From the NCBI RefSeq assembly GCF_003347605.1, contig NZ_QDFZ01000013.1:8314-72313 (forward strand): a DNA stretch of 64,000 nt. The letters are read 5' to 3'. The notes under the pieces were generated by a model. The model was not told the DNA's origin. It worked only from the letters and a program-made list of their open reading frames with translations, and ran no database searches. This DNA is from Chryseobacterium sp. KLBC 52. GTDB lineage: Bacteria; Bacteroidota; Bacteroidia; Flavobacteriales; Weeksellaceae. This document shows positions 61,568 through 64,000 of this stretch, piece by piece. The translations under genes were made by a program, and so were the position numbers. Positions within the stretch are counted from its first letter, which is position 1. Each line of letters opens with the position of its first letter.

Positions 61568-62321
61568 TGGACAAGAATTTAATGTATATACACAAAATAA
61601 AAGGTATAATATACAATGTAAAAATTGTATAAAAAATTACTATTTTTTTGGACAACATTACATTGATCGTAATAAACAAAATATCATTGACCTTACTACT
61701 TTAGCTCAGGGTGTTGATTCTATCATACCTAATGTACAAAATTCTGATTTGATAGTACTTGATATTGAGAATAAGGTTTACCAGGATGTCAAGCAGAAAA
61801 GCAGATTTGATGTCAATTATGCTTCAAATATAAAGAAACTGGTAGATATGGTAAATCTGGTAAAAAAAATGAGACCTAATGCAAAGGTTGTATTATATGG
61901 TGTTCCATTTAACTTTAACTATGATTTTCAAAAGAAATTTAATGATTTTGAAAAATTAAAGCCATTACTAAAAAGTGTAGATTACCTTGCTCCTTCATTA
62001 TATCTAATGTATTCTAATTTCGAAAAAGGTGATAGTTATTTTAAAGACTACATCACAAATAATTTAGATCTGAACTTTCAAATGGCAGAAAAAGTTCAAA
62101 AACCTGTATTACCATTTATCTGGTATAAAGTTCATCCTTATAATAAAATTTCTGGTGGGAGTGTAGTTAATGAAAATTTATATGATACTTATTTAAAACT
62201 GATAAAAGATTATAGCTACAAAGGAAGGAAAGTAAGCGGTATTATTTATTGGGAACCCTCGAAAGAAACAATTAATATTAATCAGAAGCTAAATAGTACA
62301 TTAAAAATTTTAGATAAATGA
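61512..62321 (+). CDS. Secreted TIM-barrel-like protein, remote similarity to hyaluronidase (GH56)
   Basis: 269 residues with a signal peptide (MKNILMLIVLLCLVPSWFNG), so periplasmic or secreted. DLIVLDIENKVYQ (79-91) has the D-x-E of the GH56 beta-4 end (Asp84, Glu86), and later LAPSLYLM, VLPFIWYKVHP and GIIYWEPSKE recall the LFPALYL / PVLPYV / GVILWGD order of hyaluronidase. This is a by-eye resemblance only. It starts 56 bp inside wzy in another frame. In a capsule locus it may trim or release polymer. Confidence 0.5.
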   Translation: MKNILMLIVLLCLVPSWFNGQEFNVYTQNKRYNIQCKNCIKNYYFFGQHYIDRNKQNIIDLTTLAQGVDSIIPNVQNSDLIVLDIENKVYQDVKQKSRFDVNYASNIKKLVDMVNLVKKMRPNAKVVLYGVPFNFNYDFQKKFNDFEKLKPLLKSVDYLAPSLYLMYSNFEKGDSYFKDYITNNLDLNFQMAEKVQKPVLPFIWYKVHPYNKISGGSVVNENLYDTYLKLIKDYSYKGRKVSGIIYWEPSKETININQKLNSTLKILDK

Positions 62322-63451
62322 TACTCCACATTACAAACGATTACTCAGGATCTACAGTGTATAAAAATTTAGTGAGAGAGCTGGATAATAACGGGGTGGA
62401 GCAGATTGTATATAATCCATTTCGGGAGGTTTCCAGAATAGGGAAAAATAAAATAGATTTTAAAAATACCCGCTCTCAGATTATCTACAGTCATATTTTA
62501 TCAAAATATGCAGATCGTGTTTTGTATCGGAAAAAAATTAAAAAAATCGTACAGGACATTGAAGCAAAAATAGACCTCAAGGCTGTCAGATTTATTCATG
62601 CCCACACATGGTACAGCGATGGTGGAGTGGCCTATGAACTTCACAAAAAATATAATATACCATACATAGTAGCGGTACGTAATACTGATCTGAATGTGTT
62701 TTTGAAGTATTTTCTGCACGAAAGAGGGTACGGAAAAAAAATTCTTCAGAATGCGAGTAAGATCATAACCATTTCGGCAGTCTATAAAAAAAGAATGCTT
62801 GAAGATTCCCGACTGTCTTATATCATGAATGATGTACAGCAAAAACTCACGGTAGTCCCAAATGGTGTAGATCCTTACTGGATAGAATCAAAGGTTGTAG
62901 AGAGGAAAAATGTTGAGAATGAAAAAAGCATTCAGATGCTCTATATAGGGAAATTTAATAAAGGAAAAAATGTCTTTAACCTTATTAATGCTGTTAAGAA
63001 TCATAATCAAAAAATTGAGAATAAGATAAAATTAACACTGATCGGAGGTGGAGGAAATGACGAGAAAAGAATCCTGGATTCTATTAAAAATGATCATTCC
63101 TTTGAGTTTGTAGGAAAAGTAGACAGCCTGCCTGTTCTAAAATCCTATTACGAACGAAGTGACTTCTTTACAATGCCTTCCAAAGCAGAAACCTTTGGAT
63201 TGGTCTATATAGAAGCGCTTCTGCAGGGCTTACCGGTAATGTACACACAAAATGAAGGAATCGACGGTTTTTACGATGATTCTATAGGCGAAAAAGTAGA
63301 AGACACTTCTGTTTCTGCGATCGAACGAGGGCTTGAACGTTTAATCCAAAAACGAGATCATTATAGTTTTGATATTGAACAATTGTTAGAAAATCATGAC
63401 TGGAAGAGAATAGCTGAAGTATATCAACAATTATATAAAGAAAAAAAATAA
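62318..63451 (+). CDS. Family 4 glycosyltransferase
   Basis: 377 residues. C-terminal GT4 signature: LYIGKFNKGKNVFNLINAV, LIGGGGNDEKRI, and MPSKAETFGLVYIEALLQGLPVM (EX7E). Overlaps the upstream gene by 4 bp and shares one base with the next. Confidence 0.9.
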   Translation: MILHITNDYSGSTVYKNLVRELDNNGVEQIVYNPFREVSRIGKNKIDFKNTRSQIIYSHILSKYADRVLYRKKIKKIVQDIEAKIDLKAVRFIHAHTWYSDGGVAYELHKKYNIPYIVAVRNTDLNVFLKYFLHERGYGKKILQNASKIITISAVYKKRMLEDSRLSYIMNDVQQKLTVVPNGVDPYWIESKVVERKNVENEKSIQMLYIGKFNKGKNVFNLINAVKNHNQKIENKIKLTLIGGGGNDEKRILDSIKNDHSFEFVGKVDSLPVLKSYYERSDFFTMPSKAETFGLVYIEALLQGLPVMYTQNEGIDGFYDDSIGEKVEDTSVSAIERGLERLIQKRDHYSFDIEQLLENHDWKRIAEVYQQLYKEKK

Positions 63452-64000
63452 TGAATATATTATACATCCACCAATATTTCGTAACTCCTCAGGAACCAGG
63501 AGGAACAAGATCGTACTGGCTGGCACAGGAACTTATTAAGAACGGGCATAAAGTTACCATGCTCACCTCATCATCCAAATTTTCAGAAGATATTAAAGTT
63601 GTAAACATTGATGGTATTGAAGTCGTTTATATAAAAGAAGACTATGACCAGAATATGAGCGTTTCCAGAAGGCTAAAGGCTTTCCTGAAATTTATGTACA
63701 AATCTTCTGTGGTAGGATTGAAACAAAAAGATATCGATTTGGTGATTGCTACATCTACTCCTCTTACCATAGGTATTCCTGCACTTATATTAAAGTGGTT
63801 TAAAAAAAAGCCTTTTGTTTTTGAAGTAAGAGATCTCTGGCCGGAGGTACCTATACAGATGGGAGCTATAAAAAACAGCTGGACAATAAAAACGACTCGT
63901 CTGCTGGAAAAAATGATTTATAAAAACGCTTCCCGTGTTATTGCGCTTTCTCCCGGTATGCAGGCTGGCGTCACAAAATATATTCCCAAAGAAAAGACAT
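63451..64000 (+). CDS. Family 4 glycosyltransferase, WbuB/WcaI-like (cut by window end)
   Basis: Open from ATG 63451 (sharing a base with the previous stop) to the window end, 183 codons, no stop. N-terminus MNILYIHQYFVTPQEPGGTR and the FEVRDLWPE motif (about 130-138) are typical of the WbuB/L-fucosamine or WcaI-like GT4 subgroup. The GT-B C-terminal domain is beyond the window. Shows the locus continues. Confidence 0.85.
   Translation, partial: MNILYIHQYFVTPQEPGGTRSYWLAQELIKNGHKVTMLTSSSKFSEDIKVVNIDGIEVVYIKEDYDQNMSVSRRLKAFLKFMYKSSVVGLKQKDIDLVIATSTPLTIGIPALILKWFKKKPFVFEVRDLWPEVPIQMGAIKNSWTIKTTRLLEKMIYKNASRVIALSPGMQAGVTKYIPKEKT

Overview
The window looks like a chromosome segment of a Bacteroidota bacterium of the class Flavobacteriia, most likely Chryseobacterium or a close relative (family Weeksellaceae). 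This is inferred, not searched. The signs are low GC, A-rich upstream regions without strong Shine-Dalgarno sites, several promoters of the Bacteroidota form TTTG-N19/20-TAnnTTTG (at 652-683, 30220-30251 and 47767-47797), and families typical of the phylum (DUF5683, GSCFA, DUF6438, DUF2461, PorT-like barrels, a multi-domain LepB, tyrosine-autokinase Wzc).

Layout. 1-607: minus-strand tRNA operon Ser(GCT)-Pro(TGG)-Arg(TCT), followed by two degenerate copies of a 130-bp tRNA-Arg plus terminator repeat. 743-7703: murein amidase, aspartase, and a small glycan group (GT2, GT-like protein, flippase, FkbM methyltransferase). 7960-13580: DUF2461 and a tolC-macA-macB type tripartite efflux operon. 13808-20846: DEAD-box helicase, PhoU-like DUF47 plus Pit phosphate transporter, polyprenyl synthetase, GSCFA, DUF4269, TatD. 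20904-26295: minus-strand RhlE-like helicase, beta-barrel protein, DUF6438 lipoprotein, and hpt-adk-obgE. 26690-31564: ABC-F ATPase with a candidate attenuator leader, alpha/beta hydrolase, parDE toxin-antitoxin, purA. 31774-41: TonB, parAB, DUF5683, dapB, lepB, WbqC, subtilase, lipocalin, OmpA (to 42009). 42117-45636: four tightly packed genes matching decaprenyl-phosphoryl-arabinose synthesis (UbiA-type DPPR synthase, DprE1, DprE2, HAD phosphatase). 45661-48225: PrcB-like lipoprotein, cysteine desulfurase, thioredoxin, four tandem tRNA-Asp genes. 48448-64000: a capsule/exopolysaccharide locus that continues past the window end (Wza, Wzc, TviB-type and Ugd-type UDP-sugar dehydrogenases, WecB, Wzx, hexapeptide acyltransferase, pyruvyltransferase, Wzy-like polymerase, a secreted TIM-barrel-like protein, three GT4 enzymes).

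How the parts fit. The polysaccharide locus encodes a Wzx/Wzy-type assembly and export route and predicts an acidic polymer with uronic acids, possibly pyruvylated and acylated. The arabinose-donor cluster is separate and implies arabinofuranosylated surface glycans made elsewhere. The housekeeping blocks (parAB-dapB-lepB, hpt-adk-obgE, purA) are ordinary.

The least expected structure is in the intergenic DNA. At least eight spacers carry degenerate tandem repeats with a strict 7-nt period, several as two arms in inverted orientation. Other dispersed elements are a ~115-bp element with terminal inverted repeats (two copies), a paired hairpin with a GGCTTTAGCC core (two copies), and the 130-bp tRNA-derived repeat. 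The heptad family, the ABC-F leader and the secreted protein overlapping wzy are the best candidates for something undescribed.
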